A DNA stretch of 64,000 nucleotides from Alphaproteobacteria bacterium (GTDB taxonomy: Bacteria > Pseudomonadota > Alphaproteobacteria > TMED109). The notes below the pieces were generated by a model. It ran no database searches and was not told the DNA's origin. It was given only the letters and a program-made list of their open reading frames with translations. This document shows positions 17,280-24,497 of the stretch, piece after piece. The stretch lies in contig JAJDYI010000026.1 in the NCBI GenBank assembly GCA_022825235.1, forward strand, positions 23,501 to 87,500. The letters run 5' to 3'. The position numbers were made by a program, and so were the translations under genes. Each line of letters opens with the position of its first letter. The stretch's first letter is position 1.

Positions 17280-17944
17280 TTGATGCTCCCCGATCCTGAT
17301 CCGGAACGCTCCGCCTCTTTCATGGCGAGCGACGCCAGCAGCATCCTGGCCCTTTCGGTGACCCCGGCCGCCTCCAGCATTCCCTGCTTCTCGCGGTTGT
17401 CCAACTGGCAGATGCGAATGCCGAAGTGCAGAAGCATTTCGGTCGCGTCGTTCTCAAGATTGTCCCAGTTTACCTTGAGGCCCTGAATCTTGGCATGACG
17501 CTGCAGTGCGCTCAGCAGCTTCTCCTGGTCAACCGTGCTGCAATCGGCGGCTTCGAAGTCAGAGCCGAACTCATCCCACGCCACGGTGGCGCGCCGATAG
17601 CCGGCCTGATCCAGCGCTTCGCTCGTGATCCGGAACCGCGAGATTCCCGTGAGCTGCAGCAGGTAGCGTTCGTCGTCCGTCTCGTGAAAAGCCTGGATGT
17701 AGGCGCCGCCGCCCACGGCGTAGAGGGGACAGTCGTTGGGAAGCGGGTGAGTGTGCGCTGTGCCGTCGTCGCGCGGCTGGACGATGCCGAACAGGCGCGA
17801 TCCCGCGAGCGCATCGTTGACCATGCGGAGGTAGCGGGGCTCAAATGCCTGGATCACGATCCGGTCGCGGGGAAACATGATGGCGCCCGGCAATGGGAAG
17901 AGCGGGAGGTGAGTCGGTAACTCCCCTGGGCCAGGCGGCGGCAC
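17276..17944 (-). CDS. LON peptidase substrate-binding (LON N-terminal) domain protein
   Basis: A 222-residue protein made almost entirely of the LON N-terminal, PUA-like domain, without ATPase or protease parts. The family start is [20 protein letters not shown], followed by [26 protein letters not shown] and a helical C-terminal half. Such proteins are widespread in alphaproteobacteria, next to ybbN as here; a role in substrate recognition or quality control is inferred only. The GTG at 17944 lies eight bases after the ybbN stop codon. Its TGA overlaps the Trm112-like start. Confidence 0.9.
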   Translation of the reverse strand: MPPPGPGELPTHLPLFPLPGAIMFPRDRIVIQAFEPRYLRMVNDALAGSRLFGIVQPRDDGTAHTHPLPNDCPLYAVGGGAYIQAFHETDDERYLLQLTGISRFRITSEALDQAGYRRATVAWDEFGSDFEAADCSTVDQEKLLSALQRHAKIQGLKVNWDNLENDATEMLLHFGIRICQLDNREKQGMLEAAGVTERARMLLASLAMKEAERSGSGSGSIN

Positions 17945-17952
17945 CGGACGAC

Positions 17953-18873
17953 TCAGGCGAACAGGATCGCCGACAGCCGCATGCGTGTCTGAGCGGTCAG
18001 GGGATCGCCTTCACCGAAGACCTCGAAGAGCTTCAGCAGGCGCTTGCGAGCGGCGGCATCGTTCCACTTGCGGTCGCGGCGCACGCTTTCGAGCAGCTGA
18101 TCGACGGCCTCTTCGCGGGCGTCGGTGGCCAGCAACGCGTTCGCGAGATCGATGCGGGCCTGATGATCGTCCGGGTTCGCTTCCACCTTGGCGCGCAACG
18201 TCGGCACGTCGCCGGCCCTGCTGGCCTCGGCGGCGAGCGAGATCGCCGAACGGAGCGACTCGATGGCCGGATCGTTGGCCAAATCTTCCGAGATGTTCTC
18301 CAGGATGTCTCGCGCGTCAGCCGTGCGGCCGGCCTTGAGCAGCGCCTTCCCGAGGCCGGCGATGGCGCGCGCATTGGCGCCGTCGCGCTCCAGCACCGCG
18401 GTGTAGAGATCGGCAGCCTTCTTGGCGTCTTCGGCCAGCGCGGCGTCGGCCGCTTCGAGGGCCTGCTCGATCTGCTCCTGCACGGCGCCGACCGACTGCT
18501 GAGCCACCCGGTCGACGAACGCGCGGACTTCGCCAGCCGGCAAGGCGCCGGCGAAGCCGTCCACCGGTTGACCGTCCACGAACGCGTACACCATCGGCAG
18601 CGACTGGACCCGCAGCTGCGCGGCCAGCGTCTGATTCTCATCGACATTGACACGGGCGAGCGCCACCTTGCCACCCGCGGCGCCCACCGCTGCCTCCAGC
18701 AGCGGCGTGAGCTGCTTGCAGGGGCCGCACCATTCGGCCCAGAAGTCCACGATCACCGGCCGGTTTCGGGAAGCGGACAGCACATCCTCGGCGAATCGGG
18801 CGGTACCGGTGTCGAAGATGTGACCCGTGGGAGCGGCCGGCGCGCCGCCGATCAGGGCGTCGGAATCTTGCAT
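17953..18873 (-). CDS. ybbN: Thioredoxin/TPR co-chaperone YbbN (CnoX)
   Basis: A chaperedoxin of about 306 residues: an N-terminal thioredoxin domain (IVDFWAEWCGPCKQLTPLLE, active-site CGPC intact, cis-Pro in VQSLPMVYAFVDG) followed by a helical TPR-like C-terminal half. E. coli CnoX lacks a redox-active WCGPC pair, but many homologues keep it; known members hand oxidised or unfolded proteins to GroEL/DnaK. The ATG at 18873 (MQDSDALIGG) fits best; an in-frame start at 18903 is possible. It is the first gene of the minus-strand run ybbN, LON, Trm112, DUF971, methyltransferase. Confidence 0.9.
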   Translation of the reverse strand: MQDSDALIGGAPAAPTGHIFDTGTARFAEDVLSASRNRPVIVDFWAEWCGPCKQLTPLLEAAVGAAGGKVALARVNVDENQTLAAQLRVQSLPMVYAFVDGQPVDGFAGALPAGEVRAFVDRVAQQSVGAVQEQIEQALEAADAALAEDAKKAADLYTAVLERDGANARAIAGLGKALLKAGRTADARDILENISEDLANDPAIESLRSAISLAAEASRAGDVPTLRAKVEANPDDHQARIDLANALLATDAREEAVDQLLESVRRDRKWNDAAARKRLLKLFEVFGEGDPLTAQTRMRLSAILFA

Positions 18874-18913
18874 GGATTTTCCGATGGAGGCAGGGCTCGC
18901 CACGTGCTGAAGG

Positions 18914-18941
18914 TTGCGCGGCCGAGACCTTACTCTATCAT
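18914..18941 (+). promoter_or_regulatory. Possible promoter of tRNA-Gly
   Basis: TTGCGC (18914-18919) and TATCAT (18936-18941) are separated by 16 bases. Transcription would begin near 18948, nine bases before the mature tRNA. Both hexamers are imperfect, and the site overlaps the region upstream of the divergent ybbN, so this is a weak call. Confidence 0.35.
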
Positions 18942-18956
18942 GCCGAACCCGGCTCA

Positions 18957-19031
18957 GCGGGCGTAGCTCAGGGGTAGAGCGCTACCTTGCCAAGGTAGAA
19001 GTCGTGAGTTCGAATCTCATCGCCCGCTCCA
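18957..19031 (+). tRNA. tRNA-Gly (anticodon GCC)
   Basis: Acceptor stem GCGGGCG pairs with CGCCCGC. The D-arm is AGCTCAGGGGTAGAGC, the anticodon stem CTACC/GGTAG encloses TTGCCAA with anticodon GCC, and the T-loop is GTTCGAATC. CCA is encoded (19029-19031). The discriminator base is T (U), usual for tRNA-Gly in proteobacteria. Confidence 0.97.
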
Positions 19032-19286
19032 TCATGGGCTCCGCGTGGCGCCGGCGCCGCCCGTCCGACGCGAGGGCGATGCGGGGTTGAACACGGCACC
19101 GCGCCGCGGTCCGTGGACGGTGCCGTGACCGTCATCAGCCGGGCAGCACCGAAGTCGCCGGTTCATCCGAATCCGTGCTCGTGTCGCCCGGCGGCCGGGC
19201 CTTTGCCGAGGCCCCCCTGCACGCACCTTCGGAGTGTTCGGGTTGGTCGGGAACCGGGAGCGGCGCGCTCAGGCGCCGCGTACTCT

Positions 19287-20291
19287 TCACCGCGCGGCGG
19301 AGCCCTCGAAGCCCGCCAGCACGAGCGAGAAGTACTGGTTGTCCGGCGTGTAGTGACGATGCAGCCTGAAGCCCGCGCTGCGCACGAGGTGTTCCAGCGA
19401 TTCGCGACTGAATTTCCGGCTGACCTCGGTCAGGATTGACTCGCCCGGCGCGAACCGGACCTGCTCGTCCAGGCGGCCGATGGTCACGGTTTGCGGCTGC
19501 GTCGCCACCAGGCGCATTTCGATCTGGCTGCGTTGCTCGCTGTAGATCGCGTCGTGGCGGAAGGCCTCGGGTTCGAAGTCGGCACCGAGGCGCGCGTTCA
19601 GGACGCGCAACACGTTCTGGTTGAAGGCAGCGGTCAAGCCTTCGGAATCGTTGTAGGCGTCATGCAGGACCTGGTGGTCCTTGATCCGGTCGGCCCCCAT
19701 CAGGAGAAAGTCGCCGGGCTCCATCCTGGCAGCGAGATCCCGGAGAAACCGGATGCCCTCCGTCTCGGGAAAGTTGCCGATGGTCCCGCCCAGGAACAGA
19801 AAGAGGCGGGGCCCCTCCGGTACCGGCAGCGCGTCCAGCCCGGCGGTGTAGTCGCCCACGAACAGCTGCACGTCGATCTCCGGATGACGCGCCTGCAGCG
19901 CCCGGCCGCCGGCGTGCAGCGCATCGGGCGAAATGTCGAACGCGGCGTAGGTCGCGAGTGGGCCGACGCGACTGCAGGCGTCGATGATCTGCGGGGTCTT
20001 TCGGGACATTCCGCTGCCGAACTCGAACACGGTGGCTGGCCGGACGGTGGCGGCGACGCTCCCGACCACGTTGGTCAGCAGCGCGTCCTCGGTCCGGGTC
20101 ACGTAGTACTCCTTGGTCCGGCAGATCTGGTCGAACAGATCGGAACCGGCCTCGTCGTACAGGTACTTGGGAGGCAGCGAGCGCGGGGAACCAAGCAGCA
20201 GCTCACGCACGTCGTCGGCGAGCGTGGGCACGGGGCGGGACGGGGGGACAACCTGGGTGGTGAGCTCGCCCACGCCGGCAGTGATGTCCAT
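19287..20291 (-). CDS. egtD: L-histidine N-alpha-methyltransferase EgtD (ergothioneine biosynthesis)
   Basis: Trimethylates the alpha-amino group of L-histidine with three SAM to give hercynine, the first committed step of ergothioneine synthesis. At 334 residues it has the expected length. Landmarks are PPKYLYDEAGSDLFDQIC and EYYVTRTEDALL near the N-terminus, FEFGSGMSRKTPQIIDA (SAM loop), FLFLGGTIGNFPETEG, LLMGADRIKD and the C-terminal FAPGESILTEVSRKFS (substrate-carboxylate and amino-group residues). The ATG at 20291 is clear. egtB and egtC lie 12 kb away at 31.6-33.5 kb, so the pathway is split; no egtA or egtE is seen here. Confidence 0.93.
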   Translation of the reverse strand: MDITAGVGELTTQVVPPSRPVPTLADDVRELLLGSPRSLPPKYLYDEAGSDLFDQICRTKEYYVTRTEDALLTNVVGSVAATVRPATVFEFGSGMSRKTPQIIDACSRVGPLATYAAFDISPDALHAGGRALQARHPEIDVQLFVGDYTAGLDALPVPEGPRLFLFLGGTIGNFPETEGIRFLRDLAARMEPGDFLLMGADRIKDHQVLHDAYNDSEGLTAAFNQNVLRVLNARLGADFEPEAFRHDAIYSEQRSQIEMRLVATQPQTVTIGRLDEQVRFAPGESILTEVSRKFSRESLEHLVRSAGFRLHRHYTPDNQYFSLVLAGFEGSAAR

Positions 20292-20415
20292 GATGCTTGT
20301 CCGGCTCGGGAGCAGTTCGGCCGCTGCAATGCTCCGGCGCGGAGTCCGGCAGCCATCGAAGCCTCAGGCTGCGGACCGTACAGGACCTTCCAGGGACAGA
20401 CAACTTGCCGGCCGC

Positions 20416-20964
20416 TCAGGCTCCCTCGGCACGTGCCCGTTCGGCCCGGTGGAACCGTGCGAGCTGGTGCCAGGGCCGCGGTTGCCAGAAAGTCTGGGCC
20501 CGGCCCGACGTCGAGGGCAGCACCCAGAGGCGCGTGCTGCCGATGCGCTGTGGCTGCAGCCCGTAACCCTCGGGTCCGGTGGCCAGCCGCACGTCGAACT
20601 GCTCGCGGAGGAAGGCCCGGGCAGGCGTCTTGGCCGTGAAGGCGAGGACGCGCGGCTGGTACCGCTCGATCTTCTTCCGCAGCGCATCGGACTGGTACGC
20701 CTCCGCGGAGAGGTCGGAGTCGTTGCCGAACTCGTGCTTGGCGAGGTCGGTCAGGCCCAGGCCGTAACCGGATACGAGGCGATACTCCGCGGGATCGAGC
20801 CGCCGGTCGGTGAAGCCGGCCTCGTGCAGCACCGCCCAGAACCGGTTCCCGCGGCGGGCGTAGTACGCGCCGACCCTCGCCGAAGTAAAGCCGACAGCCG
20901 AGCCGCAGAACACGGTGATCAGGCCCCCTCGGAGGACATCGGGCAGGACGTAGGGACGGTTCAT
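20416..20964 (-). CDS. mug: Mismatch-specific uracil-DNA glycosylase family protein (Mug-like)
   Basis: A 182-residue family 2 uracil-DNA glycosylase homologue that would excise uracil or ethenocytosine from mismatched DNA. The order of landmarks matches E. coli Mug: an N-terminal catalytic strand, GNRFWAVLHEAGFTDRRL, IERYQPRVLAFTAKTPA, and the C-terminal IGSTRLWVLPSTSG. However motif 1 reads FCGSAVG instead of the classic GINPG, so the water-activating Asn is absent, and motif 2 is STSG instead of NPSG. Similar variants occur, as I recall, in other alphaproteobacteria. Activity or specificity may therefore differ. The ATG at 20964 was chosen from the family N-terminus. Confidence 0.82.
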   Translation of the reverse strand: MNRPYVLPDVLRGGLITVFCGSAVGFTSARVGAYYARRGNRFWAVLHEAGFTDRRLDPAEYRLVSGYGLGLTDLAKHEFGNDSDLSAEAYQSDALRKKIERYQPRVLAFTAKTPARAFLREQFDVRLATGPEGYGLQPQRIGSTRLWVLPSTSGRAQTFWQPRPWHQLARFHRAERARAEGA

Positions 20965-21164
20965 GCAGCTGGCTCGCGGCAGTTCGCGGCCCCGTGTCCG
21001 ACTGGGCGGGCGTCCGCCCGGCAGTTGCCCCGGCCGGATCCCGCCGGTGCGCGTGGACGGACGCCGCCGGCGCCGTGCAGGCGCGTCACGGAAGCTGTGG
21101 TCCGGCGGCGCGGCTCCCAAACCCGGGGCTGCGCCGGTGGCCGGTCAGCGGCGTCGGTTTTTTC

Positions 21165-21202
21165 TTGACGATTGGCCGATCTTTCGATATTTCGCGAAGT
21201 AT
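21165..21202 (+). promoter_or_regulatory. ars promoter with ArsR-type operator overlapping the start codon
   Basis: TTGACG (21165-21170) and TATTTC (21188-21193) are 17 bases apart, a good sigma-70-like pair. A near-perfect palindrome, ATATTTCGCGAAGTAT at 21187-21202 (14 of 16 positions symmetric), covers the -10 element and runs into the arsR ATG at 21201. A start site six to eight bases after the -10 would fall at about 21199-21201, so the mRNA would begin at or next to the initiation codon. The palindrome is the natural candidate for autorepression by ArsR. Confidence 0.65.
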
Positions 21203-21560
21203 GGAAAGCAAGAGAGCCCTGGAGGCACTGAGCGCCCTGTCCCACGAGACGCGGCTTTCGGTTTTTCGGCTTCTCGTCACGGCGGGCCCCACGGGTCTAT
21301 CGGCCGGCGTCATCGCCGAACAGCTGGAGGTGCTGCCGAACACCCTGTCGAACCACTTGGGGCTGCTTGCCCGGGCCGGGCTGGTCGTGCCGGCCCGGAA
21401 CGGCCGGGTGATCCGGTACTCCGCCAATTATGACGGGATGCGCGAGCTCATGGCGTTTCTCGTGCGCGACTGCTGCGCGGGAAACCCGGAAATCTGCTCG
21501 TCGCTGCTCGCGGTCGCGGCCCATGGCGCCACCTGCGACGGGACGACGGCGCTGACGTGA
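21201..21560 (+). CDS. arsR: ArsR/SmtB-family arsenic-responsive repressor
   Basis: A 119-residue winged-helix repressor that would leave its operator when arsenite binds. The core is ALSHETRLSVFRLLV, then LSAGVIAEQLEVLPNTLSNHLGLLARAGLV (helix-turn-helix) and GRVIRYSANYDGM (wing). The metalloid site differs from the E. coli ELCVCDL motif: cysteines sit in the C-terminal helix, RDCCAGNPEIC, as in other proteobacterial ArsR types. The ATG at 21201 gives the standard N-terminus. No Shine-Dalgarno sequence precedes it, and the promoter geometry suggests a leaderless mRNA. It is the first gene of arsR-arsC-aqpS. Confidence 0.92.
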   Translation: MESKRALEALSALSHETRLSVFRLLVTAGPTGLSAGVIAEQLEVLPNTLSNHLGLLARAGLVVPARNGRVIRYSANYDGMRELMAFLVRDCCAGNPEICSSLLAVAAHGATCDGTTALT

Positions 21561-21570
21561 AAAGGGAACC

Positions 21571-22092
21571 ATGACCCGTATCTACAACGTGCTGTTCCTC
21601 TGTACGGGAAACTCCGCCCGCTCGATCATGGCCGAGGCGATCCTGGGCCGTGAGGGGATGGGGAGGTTCAAGGCCTTCTCCGCGGGCTCCTACCCGAAGG
21701 GGGAGGTCCATCCGTACGCCCACGAATTTCTCGCGGGCCTGAATTACGACATGTCGTTCGCCCGCTCGAAGAGCTGGGATGACTTCGCGCGCCCCGATGC
21801 GCCGGACCTGGATTTCGTCTTCACCGTCTGCGACCGGGCGGCGGCAGAAGTCTGCCCGGCCTGGCCCGGGCAGCCGATGTCGGCCCACTGGGGCGTCCCG
21901 GACCCCGCGGCGCTCGGCGGCAGCGAGGCGGAACGACGATTCGCGTTTGCCGATACGTACCGGATGCTGTTCAACCGCATTTCCATCTTCGTGAACCTGC
22001 CGTTTGCCTCCCTGGACGAGCTCACGCTGCAGAAGCAGCTGGAAGAGATCGGTCAGCACAAGGAGGATGCAGCCCAGGCTGCACCGGGATAG
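21571..22092 (+). CDS. arsC: Arsenate reductase ArsC, low-molecular-weight phosphatase type
   Basis: Reduces arsenate to arsenite using a phosphatase-like P-loop. The CX5R loop is LCTGNSARS (Cys11, Arg17) and the general-acid Asp is in GVPDPAALGG. The 173-residue length and sequence fit the proteobacterial arsenate reductase/protein tyrosine phosphatase family found in ars operons. Whether thioredoxin, glutaredoxin or mycothiol-like thiols recycle it cannot be told from sequence. The ATG at 21571 follows AAAAGGGAACC, ten bases after the arsR stop, so it is in the same transcript. It produces the substrate for the channel encoded next. Confidence 0.93.
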   Translation: MTRIYNVLFLCTGNSARSIMAEAILGREGMGRFKAFSAGSYPKGEVHPYAHEFLAGLNYDMSFARSKSWDDFARPDAPDLDFVFTVCDRAAAEVCPAWPGQPMSAHWGVPDPAALGGSEAERRFAFADTYRMLFNRISIFVNLPFASLDELTLQKQLEEIGQHKEDAAQAAPG

Positions 22093-22100
22093 TCCGCCCC

Positions 22101-22787
22101 GTGGAGTTCGATCGCGCTCGGCGGCACCTCGCCGAAGGGGCTGGCACGGCCTTCCTCGTCGCCACGGTCGTCGGGTCCGGCATCATGGCCGAGACCCTCG
22201 CCGACGACACGGCGGTCGCCCTGCTGGGCAATACCATTGCGACCGGGGCGATCCTCGTCGTGTTGATCACGGTGCTGGGGCCCGTGTCGGGGGCGCACTT
22301 CAACCCGGCCGTGACGCTGGCCTTCGCGGTCCGTCGCGACCTGCCGCCCGCCCACGCGGTCACCTACATGGCGGTTCAGATCACCGGCGGCGTGGCCGGC
22401 ACCGTCGCCGCCCACCTCATGTTCGAGCAGCCGCTTCTCCAGCTCTCGGAGACGGCGCGGGCCGGGCCGGCGCAATGGTTCGCGGAAATGGTCGCGACGT
22501 TCGGGCTGGTTGCGACCATTCTGGCCGGGCTCCGGTTTCGCCCGTCGGCGGTCCCCTGGCTCGTCGGCCTGTACATTTCGGCCGCGTACTGGTTCACGGC
22601 GTCGACGTCCTTCGCCAATCCTGCCGTCACCATTGCGCGCTGTCTTTCCGACACCTTTTCCGGGATCCGGCCTGTCGACGTTCCGGCGTTTCTCCTCGCG
22701 CAGGCCGCCGGCGCACTGCTCGCCGCACTGGCCGTCAGGTGGCTGCTCAAGGAATGCGCGGCCGAGACGCGGCTCCGGCAGGGCTGA
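22101..22787 (+). CDS. aqpS: Aquaglyceroporin-family arsenite channel (AqpS-like)
   Basis: A 228-residue inner-membrane MIP channel with six predicted helices and two half-helices. Both signature motifs are intact: HFNPAVT (Asn68-Ala70) and FANPAVT (Asn173-Ala175), the second followed by the selectivity-filter Arg180. In Sinorhizobium meliloti an aquaglyceroporin in the ars operon, AqpS, replaces ArsB and lets arsenite leave down its gradient. Position directly after arsR and arsC supports that role here. The start is a GTG at 22101, eight bases after the arsC stop. No arsB, acr3 or arsH is seen nearby. Confidence 0.92.
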   Translation: MEFDRARRHLAEGAGTAFLVATVVGSGIMAETLADDTAVALLGNTIATGAILVVLITVLGPVSGAHFNPAVTLAFAVRRDLPPAHAVTYMAVQITGGVAGTVAAHLMFEQPLLQLSETARAGPAQWFAEMVATFGLVATILAGLRFRPSAVPWLVGLYISAAYWFTASTSFANPAVTIARCLSDTFSGIRPVDVPAFLLAQAAGALLAALAVRWLLKECAAETRLRQG

Positions 22788-22901
22788 GCCGGCACCCGCC
22801 CGGCCACGGGTTGCCGGTCCCGGATTCGCCCGGCCCGCCCGGAGCGCCCTATGTTGCGCTGCAACCCGAACCCATTCCGCCTGACGGGAGGACCCTCCGC
22901 C

Positions 22902-23237
22902 GTGTCTCGAATTGTCGTCGCCTGCGCGTTGCTGAGCATCGCGCTCGTCACCGCTCTGCCCGCTTCGGCAAAGTTGATCTGCGTCCGCAATGCCGGCGCC
23001 GATTCGCTCGGAGTCCGATCCGGCCATTCGATGTTCTGGCTGGACGGCGGGCGCCTGCGCTGTTTCCGCACCGACGAGGATCTGGCCACGCTCCAGAACT
23101 GGGATGTCCAGCAGTGCGACGAGCGCGATATCGCCGTTGACCTCCGGGAACACGCGTGCCTGATCGCCGTCGGCAGTGACGGCGTGTGCGTGCCGGAACT
23201 GGAGACGCGCCAGCTTGCGGACGCCTGCCGCGAATGA
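22902..23237 (+). CDS. Small secreted cysteine-containing protein, unknown function
   Basis: A 111-residue protein I do not recognise. The N-terminus is a clear Sec signal peptide (RIVVACALLSIALVTALPASA, cleavage before KLIC). The mature part of about 88 residues has six cysteines (in LICV, LRCF, QQCD, HACL, GVCV and DACR), an even number that would suit three disulfides in the periplasm. The GTG at 22902 is chosen because GGGAGGA lies about nine bases upstream; an ATG at 22851 would put 17 residues before the signal peptide. It follows the ars operon by 114 bases and may be separate from it. Confidence 0.65.
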   Translation: MSRIVVACALLSIALVTALPASAKLICVRNAGADSLGVRSGHSMFWLDGGRLRCFRTDEDLATLQNWDVQQCDERDIAVDLREHACLIAVGSDGVCVPELETRQLADACRE

Positions 23238-23244
23238 GTCGTCG

Positions 23245-23670
23245 TCAGCCGGCCTGCGCCTCGATCTGCTCCATGTCCTCGTCGCTCAGGCCGAAGTGGT
23301 GGCCGATTTCGTGGATCAGCACGTGGCGCACGATGGACTCGAAGCTGTCCTCGGAGTCGGCCCAGTAGTCGATGAGCGCGCGTCGGTACAGGAAGACCAT
23401 GTCCGGCCCGTCGGGCACCGAAACCGAATCCTTGTGACCGATGGCGACACCCTGATATAGCCCCATCAGCTCGAAGGGGCTGTCGAGCTGCAGGTCACGC
23501 AGCACGTCGTCGTCGCAGAACTCCTCGACGCGGAATGCGATGGCCCCGACCTGCGAGCGAAAGGGCTCCGGCAGGCGCGCGAGCTCGATGGCCGCGATCG
23601 CCGCGATGTCGTCGAGCGAGGGGGCCCGCCCGAACGCCCGGGGCGTCGCGCTGCTTGCAGCCTCCGTCAC
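23245..23670 (-). CDS. Metallopeptidase family protein (DUF1025-type minimal zincin)
   Basis: A 141-residue small zincin-like protein. The zinc motif HEIGHHFG is near the C-terminus (HVLIHEIGHHFGLSDEDME), giving HExxH with a further His and acidic residues. The N-terminal part, FGRAPSLDDIAAIAAIELARLPEPF, is the family start. Such one-domain minimal gluzincin/MMP-like proteins are common in proteobacteria, but their substrate is unknown. I chose the GTG at 23670; AAGGAC lies about 12 bases upstream. It is divergent from phhB, with 63 bases between the start codons. Confidence 0.85.
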   Translation of the reverse strand: MTEAASSATPRAFGRAPSLDDIAAIAAIELARLPEPFRSQVGAIAFRVEEFCDDDVLRDLQLDSPFELMGLYQGVAIGHKDSVSVPDGPDMVFLYRRALIDYWADSEDSFESIVRHVLIHEIGHHFGLSDEDMEQIEAQAG

Positions 23671-23733
23671 GGTCGTGCACGGTGTCCTTGGAAGCCCGGG
23701 CCGGGCCGCGGGAACCGACACCAGCGAGGAGCC

Positions 23734-24036
23734 ATGCCTGCACCTCTCACGGAACCGGAGCTGACCGGCGCGCTCGCCCGGCTGGCAGGCTGGGAGCGCC
23801 AACCGGGCCGACCGGCGATCAGGAAGACGTACCAGTTCGATGACTTCCAGGCCGCCTTCGCGTGGATGGCCAGGATCGCCGAAGTCGCTGAGCGCATGAA
23901 TCACCATCCCGAGTGGACCAACGTCTACAACCGCGTCGAGGTGACGCTTGCCACCCACGATGCCGGCGCGGTCACCCAGCTCGATGTCGACCTGGCCCTG
24001 GCCATGGAGGCGGCGTGGGGCGACCGAGCCCCGTAG
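23734..24036 (+). CDS. phhB: 4a-hydroxytetrahydrobiopterin dehydratase (pterin-4a-carbinolamine dehydratase)
   Basis: A 100-residue PCD/DCoH protein that dehydrates 4a-hydroxytetrahydropterin, recycling the cofactor of aromatic amino acid hydroxylases. The active-site signature is visible: MNHHPEWTNVYNRVEVTLATHDAGAV, with the His-His-Pro and the later His and Asp. phhA is not nearby; PCD-like proteins also occur in bacteria as molybdopterin-linked proteins, so the pterin served here is uncertain. The ATG at 23734 follows GCGAGGAGCC, a good Shine-Dalgarno sequence. The DUF3429 gene overlaps its end by 22 bases. Confidence 0.92.
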   Translation: MPAPLTEPELTGALARLAGWERQPGRPAIRKTYQFDDFQAAFAWMARIAEVAERMNHHPEWTNVYNRVEVTLATHDAGAVTQLDVDLALAMEAAWGDRAP

Positions 24037-24497
24037 ACCCTACTCCGGCGGCGGCCTGGTTGGCCACGGCCGGCGGATCGGCGCCTTTTGTCGGGACGGC
24101 GGGCGGCCTCTGGCTGCTCGAGGGGGCATGGCGGGACTACCTCTACCTGACCGGTCTGAACTACGCGCTCGCGTCGCTCGCGTTCCTCGGCGCCCTGCAT
24201 CTCGGCCTCGCGCTGGGGGCCGCCGCGCGCGGCTTCCGCCAGCACGGTTTCTGGTGGGTGGTCCCGTTCCTGCCGGCGGTGGCGGGCCTGGCCGCGCTCG
24301 CCGGCTTCGTCGACTACTTCTGGGTGGTGGTGCTGTTCCTGGGCGCGTTCCTGGCATCCCACGCGGCCGACCTGCGGGCCGTGCGCGAGGGGGTCGCCCC
24401 GGCGTGGTACCGCACCGTCCGCAAGTGGGTGACGGGCGTGGTGCTGTTCTGGGGCGGGACCTTCCTGGTCCATGCCCCGGTCAGCGTCGCCGGATGA
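24015..24497 (+). CDS. DUF3429-like integral membrane protein
   Basis: A 160-residue inner-membrane protein with four to five hydrophobic helices: AAAWLATAGGSAPFVGTAGGLW, NYALASLAFLGALHLGLALG, FWWVVPFLPAVAGLAALAG, YFWVVVLFLGAFLASHAADL and VTGVVLFWGGTFLV. The FLGALHLGLAL segment matches the DUF3429 family, whose function is unknown. The GTG at 24015 lies within the end of phhB, preceded closely by GGAGG, so the genes are translationally coupled. Its 3' end overlaps the convergent DMT exporter gene by 17 bases. Confidence 0.78.
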   Translation: MGRPSPVDPTPAAAWLATAGGSAPFVGTAGGLWLLEGAWRDYLYLTGLNYALASLAFLGALHLGLALGAAARGFRQHGFWWVVPFLPAVAGLAALAGFVDYFWVVVLFLGAFLASHAADLRAVREGVAPAWYRTVRKWVTGVVLFWGGTFLVHAPVSVAG

